Assembly: GCF_004365705.1 (NCBI RefSeq)
Contig: NZ_SOBN01000002.1
Span: 1-64,000 of the forward strand
Reading direction: 5' to 3'
Source: Streptomyces sp. 846.5
GTDB lineage: Bacteria > Actinomycetota > Actinomycetes > Streptomycetales > Streptomycetaceae
Length of the DNA: 64,000 nt
Shown piece by piece: positions 8,572-17,302 of the stretch (its first letter is position 1; each line of letters begins with the position of its first letter). A model generated the notes under the pieces. That model was not told where the DNA came from and did not search any database. It saw only the letters and a program-made list of their open reading frames with translations. The position numbers were made by a program, and so were the translations under genes.

Positions 8572-9489
8572 ATGACCGCCAAGTGGACAACAGGCGACAT
8601 TCCCGACCAGTCCGGACGCACTTTTGTGATCACCGGGGCCAGTGACGGCCTCGGTCTCGAGGCCACGCGAGAACTCGCCCGCCGGGGCGCGCACGTGGTC
8701 ATGGCCGTTCGTAACGAGGCCAAGGGTCGAGCCGCCGCGGCGGAGATCTCCGCCGCCCAACCCGGAGCCGACCTGGAGGTGCGCCAGCTCGACCTGCTCG
8801 ACCTGGACTCGGTGACCGCCTTCGCCGAGGACTTCGGCGGCCGGGTCGACGTCCTGATCAACAACGCCGGGATCATGACCCCGCCCCGCAGGCTCAGCCC
8901 GCAGGGCCACGAGTCCCAATTCGCCACCAACCACCTGGGGCACTTCGCGCTCACCGGGCTCCTGCTCGAGAAGATCGAACAGGGCCGGGACCCGCGCGTG
9001 GTCACCGTCTCGTCGCTGGCGCACCGCCGCGGCAAGATCCACTTCGACGACCTCACCGGCGAGCGCGGGTACTCCCCGACCGGCTACTACGGCCAGTCGA
9101 AGTTCGCGAACATTCTGTTCGCCCTCGAACTCGACCGGCGGCTGCGCGCGGTCGGCAGCCCGGTGCGGAGCCTGGCAGCCCACCCCGGCGTCGCGGCCAC
9201 CAACCTGGTCCACAGCGCCAGCGCGCCGGTCCGGCTCGTCTCGAAGCCGCTGCTGTCGCTGTTCTTCCAGCCGGCCAAGGCCGGGGCGCTGCCGGAGCTG
9301 TACGCGGCTACCGACCCGCGAGCCGAAGGGGGCCAGTACATCGGCCCTGACGGCAAGCGCGGGATCAAGGGCCACCCGACCGTGGTCCAGCCCATTGAGG
9401 CAGCGAACAACGCGGCCACGGCGCGGCGGCTGTGGGAGCTGTCCGAAGAGCTCACCGGTGTCCGCTACACGCTCCCGGCCGCCGCCTGA
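8572..9489 (+). CDS. Short-chain dehydrogenase/reductase
   Basis: 305 residues, ATG after AAGGAG. The Rossmann glycine motif is VITGASDGLGLEATREL, the structural motif is INNAG, and the catalytic set shows Ser (VTVSSLAH) and the YGQSK tyrosine-lysine pair. The size and layout fit the retinol-dehydrogenase/WW-oxidoreductase-like group of NAD(P)-dependent reductases. It lies alone on the plus strand, opposite its likely TetR regulator. The substrate cannot be told from sequence. Confidence 0.9.
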   Translation: MTAKWTTGDIPDQSGRTFVITGASDGLGLEATRELARRGAHVVMAVRNEAKGRAAAAEISAAQPGADLEVRQLDLLDLDSVTAFAEDFGGRVDVLINNAGIMTPPRRLSPQGHESQFATNHLGHFALTGLLLEKIEQGRDPRVVTVSSLAHRRGKIHFDDLTGERGYSPTGYYGQSKFANILFALELDRRLRAVGSPVRSLAAHPGVAATNLVHSASAPVRLVSKPLLSLFFQPAKAGALPELYAATDPRAEGGQYIGPDGKRGIKGHPTVVQPIEAANNAATARRLWELSEELTGVRYTLPAAA

Positions 9490-9988
9490 GCACGGCTTCC
9501 GGGCGCCTTGTCGGTGAAGACCTTGTCGCAGCCGGCTGGAGGGTCGGCCGAGATACGGCCGAAAGGGATAGTGGGACCACTTCAGGGCTGTTCGTTTGGG
9601 GAACCCTCAACGAGACGAATCTCGGATGCTCCACGCGACAAGCCTGTGAATCCGCAGCGCTAAATGGCCGCGTTCTGACAGCGCTATTCGTCAGCCTAGC
9701 TGCACGTAAGCGCCGCGGGCGAGACGCGCTGTGTTCGGCGTCGCGATCGGGTTCTCATGGGCGTGCTCCTGTTCGATCAGCGCCTGCCGGCATGGTGCCC
9801 GCCAGCGCCTGTCGCCTTTGCCGTCGTGAGCGCGCTTGTGTTCCTGGCCTCCTCGATCACCGTCGACCGGCGAGGAACCCTCGCTGGCCGCTGACCGATC
9901 CACCTCTCGGGCTGGGCCGATATTGCGCACCAACATGAGCCACCGACCTACCCGCAGGAGACGCGGTCTCCGGGCATGGAGCGCCCGA
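9490..9988. other. Intergenic region without a supported gene
   Basis: About 500 bases after the SDR gene. Short open frames occur on both strands, but none has a ribosome site together with coding-like composition or a recognisable motif. It probably holds the end of the SDR transcript and the terminator of the leftward operon to its right. Confidence 0.4.
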
Positions 9989-10041
9989 CGAACGAGCGTG
10001 GATTCGTTCCCGCTTCAAGGAGACGAAGCCACGCTCGTTCG
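9989..10041 (-). terminator. Stem-loop terminator of the MBL/CGNR/SDR operon
   Basis: A perfect 13-bp inverted repeat, CGAACGAGCGTGG at 9989-10001 and its complement at 10029-10041, lies two bases beyond the stop of the leftward SDR gene. The loop is 27 bases, long for an intrinsic terminator, and no T-run follows, as is common in actinomycetes. Confidence 0.6.
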
Positions 10042-10043
10042 CT

Positions 10044-10871
10044 TCAGCCGTTCGCCCGGACCGAGAATTCCTTCCACGAGTCCCACTCTGCCAACCGGGC
10101 GGCGTAGGCCTGGGGGACGACGACGGTGGGGGCGGTTCCAAAGAAGGCGCGGAGCGGCGGGGTCGGGCTGTCGACGATTTCCAGCAGTGCCTTGCCGACG
10201 GCCTCGGGCTTCCCAAGCCACTCGGCCGGTCGGCTCTCCCCGCTCGCGTCGAGTGCGCGACGGATGTCGTCGTATGCCGCGTTCGGAGTGGCGTTGACGG
10301 CGCTCGACCCGGCCCAGTCGGTGCCGTATTGCCCCGGTTCGATCAGGGTGACCTTGATGCCGAACTCGCCAACTTCCTGCGCGAGGGCTTCTGTGAGGCC
10401 CTCGAGTGCCCACTTGGACGCGTTGTACCCGCCGAGCCCCGGGAACGCGAGGACGCCACCGATGGTGGATATCTGCACGATGTGGCCGCTTCCCTGGGCG
10501 CGCAGGAGGGGCAGTGCCGCTTGCGTGACGTGGAACGCGCCGAAGAAGTTGACCTCGAACTGCTGGCGGAGTTCTTCTGCGCTGAGCTCCTCGACCATCC
10601 CGAACAGGCCGTATCCGGCGTTGTTCACGATGATGTCGAGTGCGCCGAAGCGCTCGTTCGCCGCGACGACCGCAGTGCGCACCGCTTCTGTGTCGGTGAC
10701 ATCCAATGCGATGGCGAAGAGTCGATCGCCGTGCGTGGCGGCGAGGTCATCGAGTGTCGAGAGGTTGCGGGCGGTCGCCGCGACACGGTCCCCGCGTTCG
10801 AGGGCTGCTTCAGTGAAGTGCCGCCCGAAGCCACGGCCGGCGCCGGTGATGAACCAGGTCTTGGAGGTCAT
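10044..10871 (-). CDS. Short-chain dehydrogenase/reductase
   Basis: 275 residues from the ATG at 10871 (MTSKTWFITGAGRGFGRHF); the open frame upstream of this is not coding. Classical SDR features are present: TGAGRGFG for cofactor binding, NNAGYGLFG, Ser in VQISTIGG and the YNASK pair. It is the last gene of a leftward operon behind the CGNR regulator (65-bp gap) and the MBL hydrolase. The sequence resembles SDRs annotated as oxidoreductases beside regulators; its substrate is unknown. Confidence 0.9.
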   Translation of the reverse strand: MTSKTWFITGAGRGFGRHFTEAALERGDRVAATARNLSTLDDLAATHGDRLFAIALDVTDTEAVRTAVVAANERFGALDIIVNNAGYGLFGMVEELSAEELRQQFEVNFFGAFHVTQAALPLLRAQGSGHIVQISTIGGVLAFPGLGGYNASKWALEGLTEALAQEVGEFGIKVTLIEPGQYGTDWAGSSAVNATPNAAYDDIRRALDASGESRPAEWLGKPEAVGKALLEIVDSPTPPLRAFFGTAPTVVVPQAYAARLAEWDSWKEFSVRANG

Positions 10872-10935
10872 GCGTTCGTTCCAATTCGATGTGTGTGACA
10901 ACGGAGTTGCTGAGTGTTCGGCCGGGGCCGGTCGG

Positions 10936-11499
10936 CTAGCTGGAGGAGTTCCCGTCCACGTCAGGTCGGCTGCTCGTTCTGTTCCGGTGTGCACGGACGC
11001 GTGCAGTGTTTCCGCAGCGAGTCGGCGAGTGCCACTTGCCCGCGCCGTTCTTGGACTGGTCGAAGAACGCCACTCTGCAATCCGGGTTCGCGCACAGCTT
11101 GAGCCGCGAGAGCGCGCCCGTGGCGCGTCCCTCGAGCAGCGCGACCGTGACGCCTGCATCGACGAGGTCGGGTCCGTCGCGGAGTACGGCGATGCCGTCG
11201 TCGTCGAGGCGCAGGCGGAGCGTGAGGTCGACGCTCTGCCCCGGTCCCTCCGGGTGGTCACCGAGCATTCCCCGCAGAGCGGTCCGCAGCCGGCGCAAGC
11301 GCTCCAGAGACGCCGCGTCCACGCCTGATGCGGGTCGGGCGCCGATGGATGCCAACCACCTTGCGGCGCTGTCGGCGGACGCCAGGAGGTCCGCCCCCGG
11401 ACCGACGCCGATCGTGTTCGCGAGCTCCTGCACGAGCGCGAGGTCGTCCGGCGCCGGGTTCGCCTCGTACCGGCTCGTCGCGGTGTTCTCGAGCATCAC
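10936..11499 (-). CDS. CGNR zinc-finger transcriptional regulator
   Basis: About 187 residues. The N-terminal part is an ABATE-like helical domain and the C-terminus is the CGNR zinc finger: LCANPDCRVAFFDQSKN, then WHSPTRCGNTARVRAHR. The start is GTG at 11499 or ATG at 11496; the ATG overlaps the stop of the MBL gene (TGATG), so translation is probably coupled. Such proteins are presumed DNA-binding regulators and may control this operon through the palindrome at 12357-12383. Confidence 0.88.
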   Translation of the reverse strand: MMLENTATSRYEANPAPDDLALVQELANTIGVGPGADLLASADSAARWLASIGARPASGVDAASLERLRRLRTALRGMLGDHPEGPGQSVDLTLRLRLDDDGIAVLRDGPDLVDAGVTVALLEGRATGALSRLKLCANPDCRVAFFDQSKNGAGKWHSPTRCGNTARVRAHRNRTSSRPDVDGNSSS

Positions 11500-12344
11500 G
11501 CTCCTCGGGCCAGGAGCGTGAGCCCGCCGAACCAGACCGGGCTCTGGTTGAGGTGGTCCGGATGACGGGTGGTCATCTCGTGGAGGAATTGCTCCGGGCT
11601 GACGCCGTCGTCGAGCAGCGTCATGACGTCTCGCAGGTACGTTCGGGTCCAGTTGATCGCTTCCGGGCTGTCCGGCAGGGCCCTGTTCTTGTGTCCTGCC
11701 ACGACATGTCGCGCACCGAGCGCTTCAATGACGTCGAGCGCTTCGAGCCATCGCTCGAAACCCCCGCCGGGGCCTTCGAGGAGGTACTGGTGCACCCCGT
11801 TGTAGACGCTGTCGCCGGCGACGACCAGGTCCAGGTCCGGGACGTGGAGCACCGTGGTGCTGTCCGTGTCCGTGTGCCCGACCTCGATGGGGAGCAGTCG
11901 GTGTCCCTCAAGGTCGAACCCGACGGGCCCGACCTCCTCCGCGATGACCGGTGTCTCCGGGAGCAACCCCGGGAAGATCTGATCCCACAACTGCTCACGG
12001 CCCGTGGTCGCCTCCTGGTGCATCATTGCGATGGTCCCCGACGTCGCGACCATCGTCGCGGTCGGGAAGCGTTCCACGAGGGTGTGCCCACCGAACCAGT
12101 GGTCACCGTGGCCGTGGGTTGCGTAGATGTGTGTCAGTGTCTTGCCGGATCGTTCGACCCAGTCGCCGACGGTCTCGATCTGAGCGCGTGTGAAGGGCGG
12201 GTCAACGAGCACCGCGTGCTCCGCCCCGGAGATCAGGATCGTGCTGCCGGGGTTCCACACCAGCGGGCTGCCGTCAGGCAGCCTCGCGTCGCTGGCCCAC
12301 TCCGGACCGTCGGTCACCAGGACTTCGTAGCTGAGTTCACTCAT
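11496..12344 (-). CDS. Metallo-beta-lactamase-fold hydrolase
   Basis: 282 residues. The family signature THGHGDHWFGG binds two metals. Further ligands are the VGHTDTDS His and the GDSVYNGVH Asp, with VVAGHKN late in the chain. Near the C-terminus TTRHPDHLN adds another His. The ATG at 12344 has GGGAGG upstream. It is the first gene of a leftward operon with a CGNR regulator and an SDR. The family is broad (thioesterases, lactonases, lactamases), so the substrate is open. Confidence 0.9.
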   Translation of the reverse strand: MSELSYEVLVTDGPEWASDARLPDGSPLVWNPGSTILISGAEHAVLVDPPFTRAQIETVGDWVERSGKTLTHIYATHGHGDHWFGGHTLVERFPTATMVATSGTIAMMHQEATTGREQLWDQIFPGLLPETPVIAEEVGPVGFDLEGHRLLPIEVGHTDTDSTTVLHVPDLDLVVAGDSVYNGVHQYLLEGPGGGFERWLEALDVIEALGARHVVAGHKNRALPDSPEAINWTRTYLRDVMTLLDDGVSPEQFLHEMTTRHPDHLNQSPVWFGGLTLLARGA

Positions 12345-12356
12345 ATCACCCTCCCG

Positions 12357-12383
12357 TAATGCATCAAACTTGTTTGAGCATTA
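12357..12383. promoter_or_regulatory. Palindromic operator upstream of the MBL operon
   Basis: The sequence is TAATGCATCAAAC, then TT, then GTTTGAGCATTA, an almost perfect 27-bp palindrome (one extra base in the left arm) starting 13 bases before the MBL start codon. Its place over the presumed promoter suggests a repressor site, possibly for the CGNR protein of the same operon. Confidence 0.65.
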
Positions 12384-12444
12384 CAGCAGGAAGCGGGTCC
12401 TTCGGCAACTCGAAGCGCACCCGGGATTGAGACTGTGAGCTCGC

Positions 12445-12564
12445 ATGTTGATCGCGTGTCGGCTGTTCGAGTTCATCAAGAACGCAAACAAGAGCAAGAA
12501 CGTCTCCGAGGCGACGATCGCGATGGCTGAGGGCCTGCACGCCAGGTTTGCCGCTTTGGCGTGA
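12445..12564 (+). pseudogene. Short remnant, 39 codons
   Basis: The frame reads MLIACRLFEFIKNANKSKNV and continues SEATIAMAEGLHARFAALA to a stop just before the second HA-repeat fragment. It looks like the tail of a helical protein, but no family is recognisable and no upstream gene body exists. Confidence 0.25.
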
Positions 12565-12571
12565 GGGCCAC

Positions 12572-13387
12572 ATGCGGGTGGTGTTCGATCACCGGGAGGG
12601 CGTCTATCCGCTTGGGCACTGGGTGAGCGAGCAGCGAAAGGCGTATGCGGCAGGTCAGATGACCGGCCTTCGGGTGAAGCAGCTGGACGGGCTGGGGATG
12701 ATCCGGGACGCCGGGGAGTACGCCTGGGCGGAGAACCTGGCGGCGGCCCGCGCCTACTTCGCGGACCACCAGACCCTCGCCGCTCCCCGCTCCGCCACAG
12801 CGCTGGACCGACCCGTAGGGCAGTGGCTGTCCAACCAGCGGCGGCCGGGCGCGTTGGCCGGCCTGCCGGAGCGGGAGGCCGCACTGGCCGAGATCGACCC
12901 CGACTGGAACCCGGACTGGCCACTGGAATGGCAACGCCACTACGCCGGGGTGCACGAGTGCGTCACCGAACTGGGGGCGCAGCTGGCGGACCTGGAACCG
13001 GGCGTAACCATCCACGGCCACGACGTCGGCCGGTGGCTGCAGCGGCAGCACCAGGCCGTGGTCTGGCACGGGCTCACCGACGGCCAGCGCGAACGCCTGG
13101 AGGCCCTCGGAGTCGAGCCCGAGGCCGCGCCCGCCGCACCGGAGCAGCCGGTGCCCGGGGAAGGGCTCTGGGGGCCGCTCTACGGCCTTCACACGGGGGC
13201 TGGCGGCCCTGCGGCAGTACACAAGGAGCGGACGGGCTCAGTGGTGGTGCCCAGAGCCCACTCGGAGGAGCTGGAGGGGGGCGCTCCCGTGCGGCTGGGG
13301 GTATGGATCTCCAACACGAAGAGCCGCAGGGACAAGCTGACCGCGGAGCAGCTGGCAGCGCTGGCGGAGCTGGGGTTGCAGTGGTGA
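12572..13387 (+). pseudogene. Second C-terminal fragment of an HA-repeat protein
   Basis: From MRVVFDHREGVYPLGHW the frame matches the first copy (from about 2672) almost residue for residue through at least three HA repeats, but starts even later in the gene. Around 13160-13225 a pair of compensating single-base changes makes a stretch out of frame (GPLYGLHTGAGGPAAVHK where the other copy has TAFTRGLAALRQY) before the frame returns at ERTG. It therefore looks decayed. A hairpin at 13443-13466 follows. Confidence 0.7.
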
Positions 13388-13442
13388 CGGCGGCCGGTCG
13401 CGGGTGAGACCGGGGTCTGCTGGGCAGCAGCGAAGGGCGCGT

Positions 13443-13466
13443 GCCGAAGGGTGCGCGCCCTTCGGC
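13443..13466. terminator. Stem-loop between converging genes
   Basis: GCCGAAGGG (13443-13451) pairs with CCCTTCGGC (13458-13466) around a 6-base loop, followed by GTTT. It lies between the plus-strand HA fragment and the end of the minus-strand replication-relaxation gene and could serve both directions. Confidence 0.65.
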
Positions 13467-13529
13467 GTTTCCGGCCCCGGACGTGGGTGCCACTCCCTGA
13501 TCGGGTTGTTCCGCAGGTCTGACGTTACG

Positions 13530-15281
13530 TCATATGGAGTCCTGCGGGGGTGGTTGGTCCTGGTCGCGCTGCTGGCGTTGCCGGTCCTCGATCAGGGCGA
13601 TCATCCTGCTGCGCAGCGGCTCGGACAGCCCGGCGTAGCGGGCCTGGAGCTGCGCTCGGGTGTACGCGGGCCTGCCCTCCGGGGACGGCATGGCCGTAGC
13701 CGCGGGCCGGGACGGGCCGCGCTGGATGACCGCGCGGCGGGGCGCGGGCGGCTGTGCCTGGGGTGGTGCCTCTGCCTCGGTGCTGGGTGCCGGCTGTCCG
13801 GTGGGTTCGGCTTCGAGTTCGGCGAGCAGTTGCTGGAGGGCGGTGCGGGCGGCCGGGCTGCGGGTGCCGCCCCGGGGCGCCGGCCGTGGTGTCGGTGCCA
13901 GGGGTGCGGGGTGCTGTGCGGCGTTGTGCCGGTCGTTCCAGGCGGCCCGCAGCCCCTTGCCCCAGTCCAGGGCCTGGCGGGTCAGGACGCGGCGCGGAGT
14001 GGTGTTCTCGGTCCATTCCTGGAGGAAGCCGGTGTTGTGGGCGATGGCCTGGTCCAGCTGCTGGCGGGCGGCGTGTTCTTCGGCTTCCTGCCGGGCGCGG
14101 ATGCAGGGCTGGCAGGGATGGCCGCCGTGGGCTGCGTCGTCCCAGTCCTCGTACTGGTCTGCGGCGCGGTGGCAGACCGGGCAACGTGAGGCCTCGCGCT
14201 CCTGGTGCTCGCGCTCGCGTTCTTCGGCTTCGGCGGCCAGGCGCTCGGCTTCGGCCTCGGCATCCTGCCGAGCCCAGTACGCGGCGCGGCCGTCGGGGTT
14301 GGCCAGGGCCTGCCCCAGCGTCTCCAGACCGGAGTGCCCCAGCCGCCACCACACCTGTCCGAGCGGGCCGTGCTGCTGGAGCCGGTCCAAGGTGGTGACC
14401 ACGATCGGAATCGCGTGCTGGTAGTCGGTGAAGCCCTCGTAGCGGGTGTCGCCCTCCCAGTACCGGCGGGCCAGGTCCCGCATCGCCTTCATCCGGTTGC
14501 GCAGCACGGTGTCGCCGGCGCCGGTGAACACCACCGCGACCGGCGGGTAGCCGGAGCGGACCGGGTCGCCGTAGGCCAGCTGCCAGGCCGGGACCATCTT
14601 GGTGGACCGGGTGTAGGAGTCCGGGTCGGCGACCTTGACCTGGTGGGCGAAGTAAGCGGCGTAGCGCTCGAACTTCCCGGCCAGGATGTGCGGGGCCTCG
14701 GTGGCGCGGTCGACCTCCACCAGGAGCACCGGCAGCTGGTGCTCGGGGGCCCGTAGGACGGCGTCGGCCTGGGCACGGCGCCTGTTCGGGGCCTCATGGA
14801 CGACCTCGGTGGTCCACGACAGGATCGTGCCCATACCCGGCCCGGCGTCCTCGGTGGTGCCGCCGGTAAGGAACGCCAGGACCGTCTCGTTGACCGCCAT
14901 CGCGTGCGGGGCCCCCGAGCGACCGGCGCCGCGGGCGATGTTGCCCACCTCCCGCCCGGCGGGCATCACCTGCTGCGCCGCGTCCCGCCCGGCGGTGGTC
15001 AAGCCCCAGGTCTTGTGCCCCGCGCTGGTACGGCCCTCGGAATGCACCAGCCTCGCGCTCTGCAGATCATTCAGCGCCGCGCGGGCGAACTTGTTCTCCT
15101 TCGCCTCCGGACGCAGCAACCGCCACAACTGATCGGCCGTCACCACCTTCAACACCCCCAGCGCAGTCAGCACCTCCGCGCGGACCCTCGCCGTCGACCC
15201 AGCCGCGTTCACGCGAGGCCGCTTCACCGACCCCCTGGCCGACACCGGCGCGGCTGGGTCGGGCTCGCTCTGGTCTGCCAC
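13530..15281 (-). CDS. Replication-relaxation family protein (copy A)
   Basis: 583 residues from the GTG at 15281, which has GGGGGAG eight bases upstream; the open frame further up is out of context. The N-terminal half is the winged-helix replication-relaxation (Replic_Relax) domain (VLTALGVLKVVTADQLWRLL, WGLTTAGRDAAQQVM, then LLVEVDRATE). The C-terminal third has two CxxC pairs (CPVCHRAADQY and HPCQPCIRAR), probably zinc-binding, plus Pro/Arg-rich linkers. The family is linked to plasmid replication or mobilisation in actinomycetes. A truncated copy lies at 61902-62993, and a small divergent gene sits 600 bases upstream in both. Confidence 0.8.
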   Translation of the reverse strand: MADQSEPDPAAPVSARGSVKRPRVNAAGSTARVRAEVLTALGVLKVVTADQLWRLLRPEAKENKFARAALNDLQSARLVHSEGRTSAGHKTWGLTTAGRDAAQQVMPAGREVGNIARGAGRSGAPHAMAVNETVLAFLTGGTTEDAGPGMGTILSWTTEVVHEAPNRRRAQADAVLRAPEHQLPVLLVEVDRATEAPHILAGKFERYAAYFAHQVKVADPDSYTRSTKMVPAWQLAYGDPVRSGYPPVAVVFTGAGDTVLRNRMKAMRDLARRYWEGDTRYEGFTDYQHAIPIVVTTLDRLQQHGPLGQVWWRLGHSGLETLGQALANPDGRAAYWARQDAEAEAERLAAEAEEREREHQEREASRCPVCHRAADQYEDWDDAAHGGHPCQPCIRARQEAEEHAARQQLDQAIAHNTGFLQEWTENTTPRRVLTRQALDWGKGLRAAWNDRHNAAQHPAPLAPTPRPAPRGGTRSPAARTALQQLLAELEAEPTGQPAPSTEAEAPPQAQPPAPRRAVIQRGPSRPAATAMPSPEGRPAYTRAQLQARYAGLSEPLRSRMIALIEDRQRQQRDQDQPPPQDSI

Positions 15282-15882
15282 TGCTACTCCCCCGTCCCGG
15301 CCGGCGACGTCTCGATCCCGCGATCTTCTCCCACGCCACCGACATCCGTCACGCACCCGCTTGCCTCGGCTCTTGCTTCTGCGGGTTGCCCCCGCGACGG
15401 CCCGCGGCTCCTCCTCCGCGCCTCCTTCCTGGCCAGCCACCTGGCCGGACACAGCCGCCCGCGCGGACCGCCGGGCCGCGCGGACGCAAAGAAACAGAAC
15501 AGCGGCCCGCGGCCGGGGATGCGAACCACGCCTGCACACCGCAGACCACACATATCCAAGGGTCGTGGGGGTGCAGAAGGGGTTGTCAGCCCGCTTTTGA
15601 CCTCGGGAAAGTGGTCCTGAACTGCCCGGATACACCCGACCCGACGGGAAGGCGCGGAAGGGCAGCCGGAAGCCGGGACGGAAGGGAGAACGGAAGGGCC
15701 CAAGTCCGGCCCGGTGAGCACAGTGGAAGGACTGGTGACGCGCTGGTGACTTCGCCGCAGGGGGCGGGGCGGCGCGCGGTCACGACACGGCACGCCGCCC
15801 CAGCGGGCCGACCACGGGGGATGGTCTCCCGGACCAACGACGCACCCGGGCCGCCGTCACGGGTCGGCCGTAGGATCAGCCG
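15282..15882. other. Long conserved spacer with short G-rich repeats
   Basis: About 600 bases without a supported gene, between the divergent replication-relaxation gene and its small partner. The same spacer recurs at 62994-63584 with high similarity, so it is either a recent duplication or functional DNA. At about 15650-15700 it holds GGAAG(G) five times at roughly 6-12 base spacing. An origin or transfer-related site is possible, but nothing in the sequence proves it. Confidence 0.45.
15650..15700 (+). repeat. GGAAGG direct repeats
   Basis: Five GGAAG or GGAAGG units occur within about 50 bases, for example GGGAAGGCGCGGAAGGGC and GACGGAAGGGAGAACGGAAG. The same array is kept in copy B near 63358-63408. 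The repeats could be protein-binding iterons or a G-quadruplex-prone tract. Confidence 0.5.
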
Positions 15883-16054
15883 GTGCCCGACGACTCCACC
15901 CCTGACCTCTCGCTGACCGATCGGCAGTGGGACGCCCTCGGTCAGCTCCGCCGCCTCCAGGAGCAGGGCCTGCCCGCCGGCCGCGGACTCCCCGGACTGC
16001 ACCTGGCCACGCTCAAGCCCCTGGCCGCTGCGGGCCTGGTCGAACTGGAGGAGA
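15883..16054 (+). pseudogene. 5' part of a small winged-helix-like gene split by the Tn7-like transposon
   Basis: The GTG at 15883 begins VPDDSTPDLSLTDRQWDALG and the frame runs QLRRLQEQGLPAGRG ... GLVELEE up to the transposon. The rest of the gene lies 15.4 kb away at 31445-31545. The two parts plus one GGAGA copy give 273 bases, exactly 90 codons and a stop. The helical DRQWDALGQLRRLQE and LKPLAAAGLVELEE look like a MarR-type winged helix. Copy B at 63585 is the same gene with a frameshift. Confidence 0.8.
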
Positions 16055-16133
16055 TGTAGGTTCCGCGATTCGACGCGCACTGTACACATGAGATGCGCAC
16101 CGAATGCGCAATTCCAGGGATCTGTGCGCACTG
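16055..16133 (+). repeat. Left transposon end with transposase-binding-like repeats
   Basis: After the terminal TGTAGGTTCC come CGCGCACTG (16074-16082), TGCGCAC (16094-16100), TGCGCA (16105-16110) and TGCGCACTG (16125-16133). Repeated sub-terminal motifs like these are the known mark of TnsB/TniA binding sites. The same 9-mer appears inverted at the right end. Confidence 0.8.
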
Positions 16134-16169
16134 ACTCCGGTCGGTAACTAGATGATCGATTCCAAGGGG

Positions 16170-17252
16170 TCAGCGGCCGTTCGCGGGCAGGAAGGCCAGT
16201 GCCTGCTGGAGGTTGTGCTCGGCGATCCCGAGCATGAAATCGCGATCGGGGAAGTCTCCGTCCAGGAGCCGCAGCGGTCCGGCAACCAGTGACAGTCGCA
16301 TCGCCAGCATGTAGAAGGTCAGGCGCTGCTCGTCGAGGGCTGTGTTGTTCAGCCACTGGTAGTGCTCACCGAAGCGCAGTCGGAGGAACACGTGCTCCCA
16401 CTCGGTGTCGAAGAACATCAGGCCCTCGATGTCGATGAGGACCGGCTGCCCGAGTCGGTCCACCAGCACGTGGTCTGGTCCGAGTTCGCCGTGGATGAGC
16501 CCGTACGTCGAACGCGGACGCACGTGGGCGGCCAGTTCGCGGACTACTTCCTCCAGGTGGTCGCGGGTACGCGCGATCCGGGTGTCGCGCACGGCGGATT
16601 CGGCGAGGTCATCAAGTGCGCGGTCACGGACGACCTGCTCGCACGATCGGCCCCGAGAGCTGCCGCCGTTGTCGATCAGGGCGACCTTGCCGAAGCCCGG
16701 CCCGGTCTGCCGCTGCATCAGCTCGAGCGCTTCGGCGAGGCGTGCCAGGGTTGCTTGCGTCCCGCGCGGGTCATCGCGGAGCCGTGCTTCCAGGCTCTCG
16801 CCGGGCACGTCCTCGACCACGGCGATGTCCGCCGGGTAGTGGTTCCTGCTGCGGTCGGCCAGATGGATCCGGGGCGTGCGGATCCCGAGGGCGTCCAGGT
16901 GCGCGTTGGCGGCCTGGAACAGGTCGATGCCCGAGGCGGGCGAGAACGGGTCTGCGTGATCGTCGGCGTCATCGGTGCGCGTGGTGGGCCAGTAGTTCTC
17001 GGTGTCGTCCCAGATGTAGGCGATGGCCGTGGCGTCGTCGTCGAAAACGAGGCGGTACACACCCTTCTTGCTGCCGCCGCGGAGCCGGGACACACCCGTG
17101 AGGCGATGTCCGCCCCCCCGGGCGGCGCGCGCGACTGCCGCCAGATCGTCACGTGCGACAACCCTGCGTGCCACATCCACAACCTGCTCCCAAGTTATCG
17201 GCGGAACGGCTCCCTGCGCCGGAGGATGATCAAGGATCGGGTCTGTGGGCAC
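16170..17252 (-). CDS. Aminoglycoside-phosphotransferase-fold protein
   Basis: 360 residues from the GTG at 17252. The kinase-like fold shows a P-loop-like start (RLRGGSKKGVYRLVF), the catalytic loop LIHGELGPDHVLVD and the metal loop VLIDIEGLMFF. The usual HGD...N of APH enzymes is HGE...H here, so the catalytic base and one metal ligand differ. This variation occurs in a streptomycete subfamily of unknown substrate, so resistance cannot be assumed. The gene lies inside the inverted repeats of the IS982-type unit, facing away from the transposase, and its stop codon overlaps the left repeat. Confidence 0.75.
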   Translation of the reverse strand: MPTDPILDHPPAQGAVPPITWEQVVDVARRVVARDDLAAVARAARGGGHRLTGVSRLRGGSKKGVYRLVFDDDATAIAYIWDDTENYWPTTRTDDADDHADPFSPASGIDLFQAANAHLDALGIRTPRIHLADRSRNHYPADIAVVEDVPGESLEARLRDDPRGTQATLARLAEALELMQRQTGPGFGKVALIDNGGSSRGRSCEQVVRDRALDDLAESAVRDTRIARTRDHLEEVVRELAAHVRPRSTYGLIHGELGPDHVLVDRLGQPVLIDIEGLMFFDTEWEHVFLRLRFGEHYQWLNNTALDEQRLTFYMLAMRLSLVAGPLRLLDGDFPDRDFMLGIAEHNLQQALAFLPANGR

Positions 17253-17302
17253 ACATCACCGCATAAGCGGCCGACTTTAGCCGATGACTGCGCGCGTGCG
17301 CG

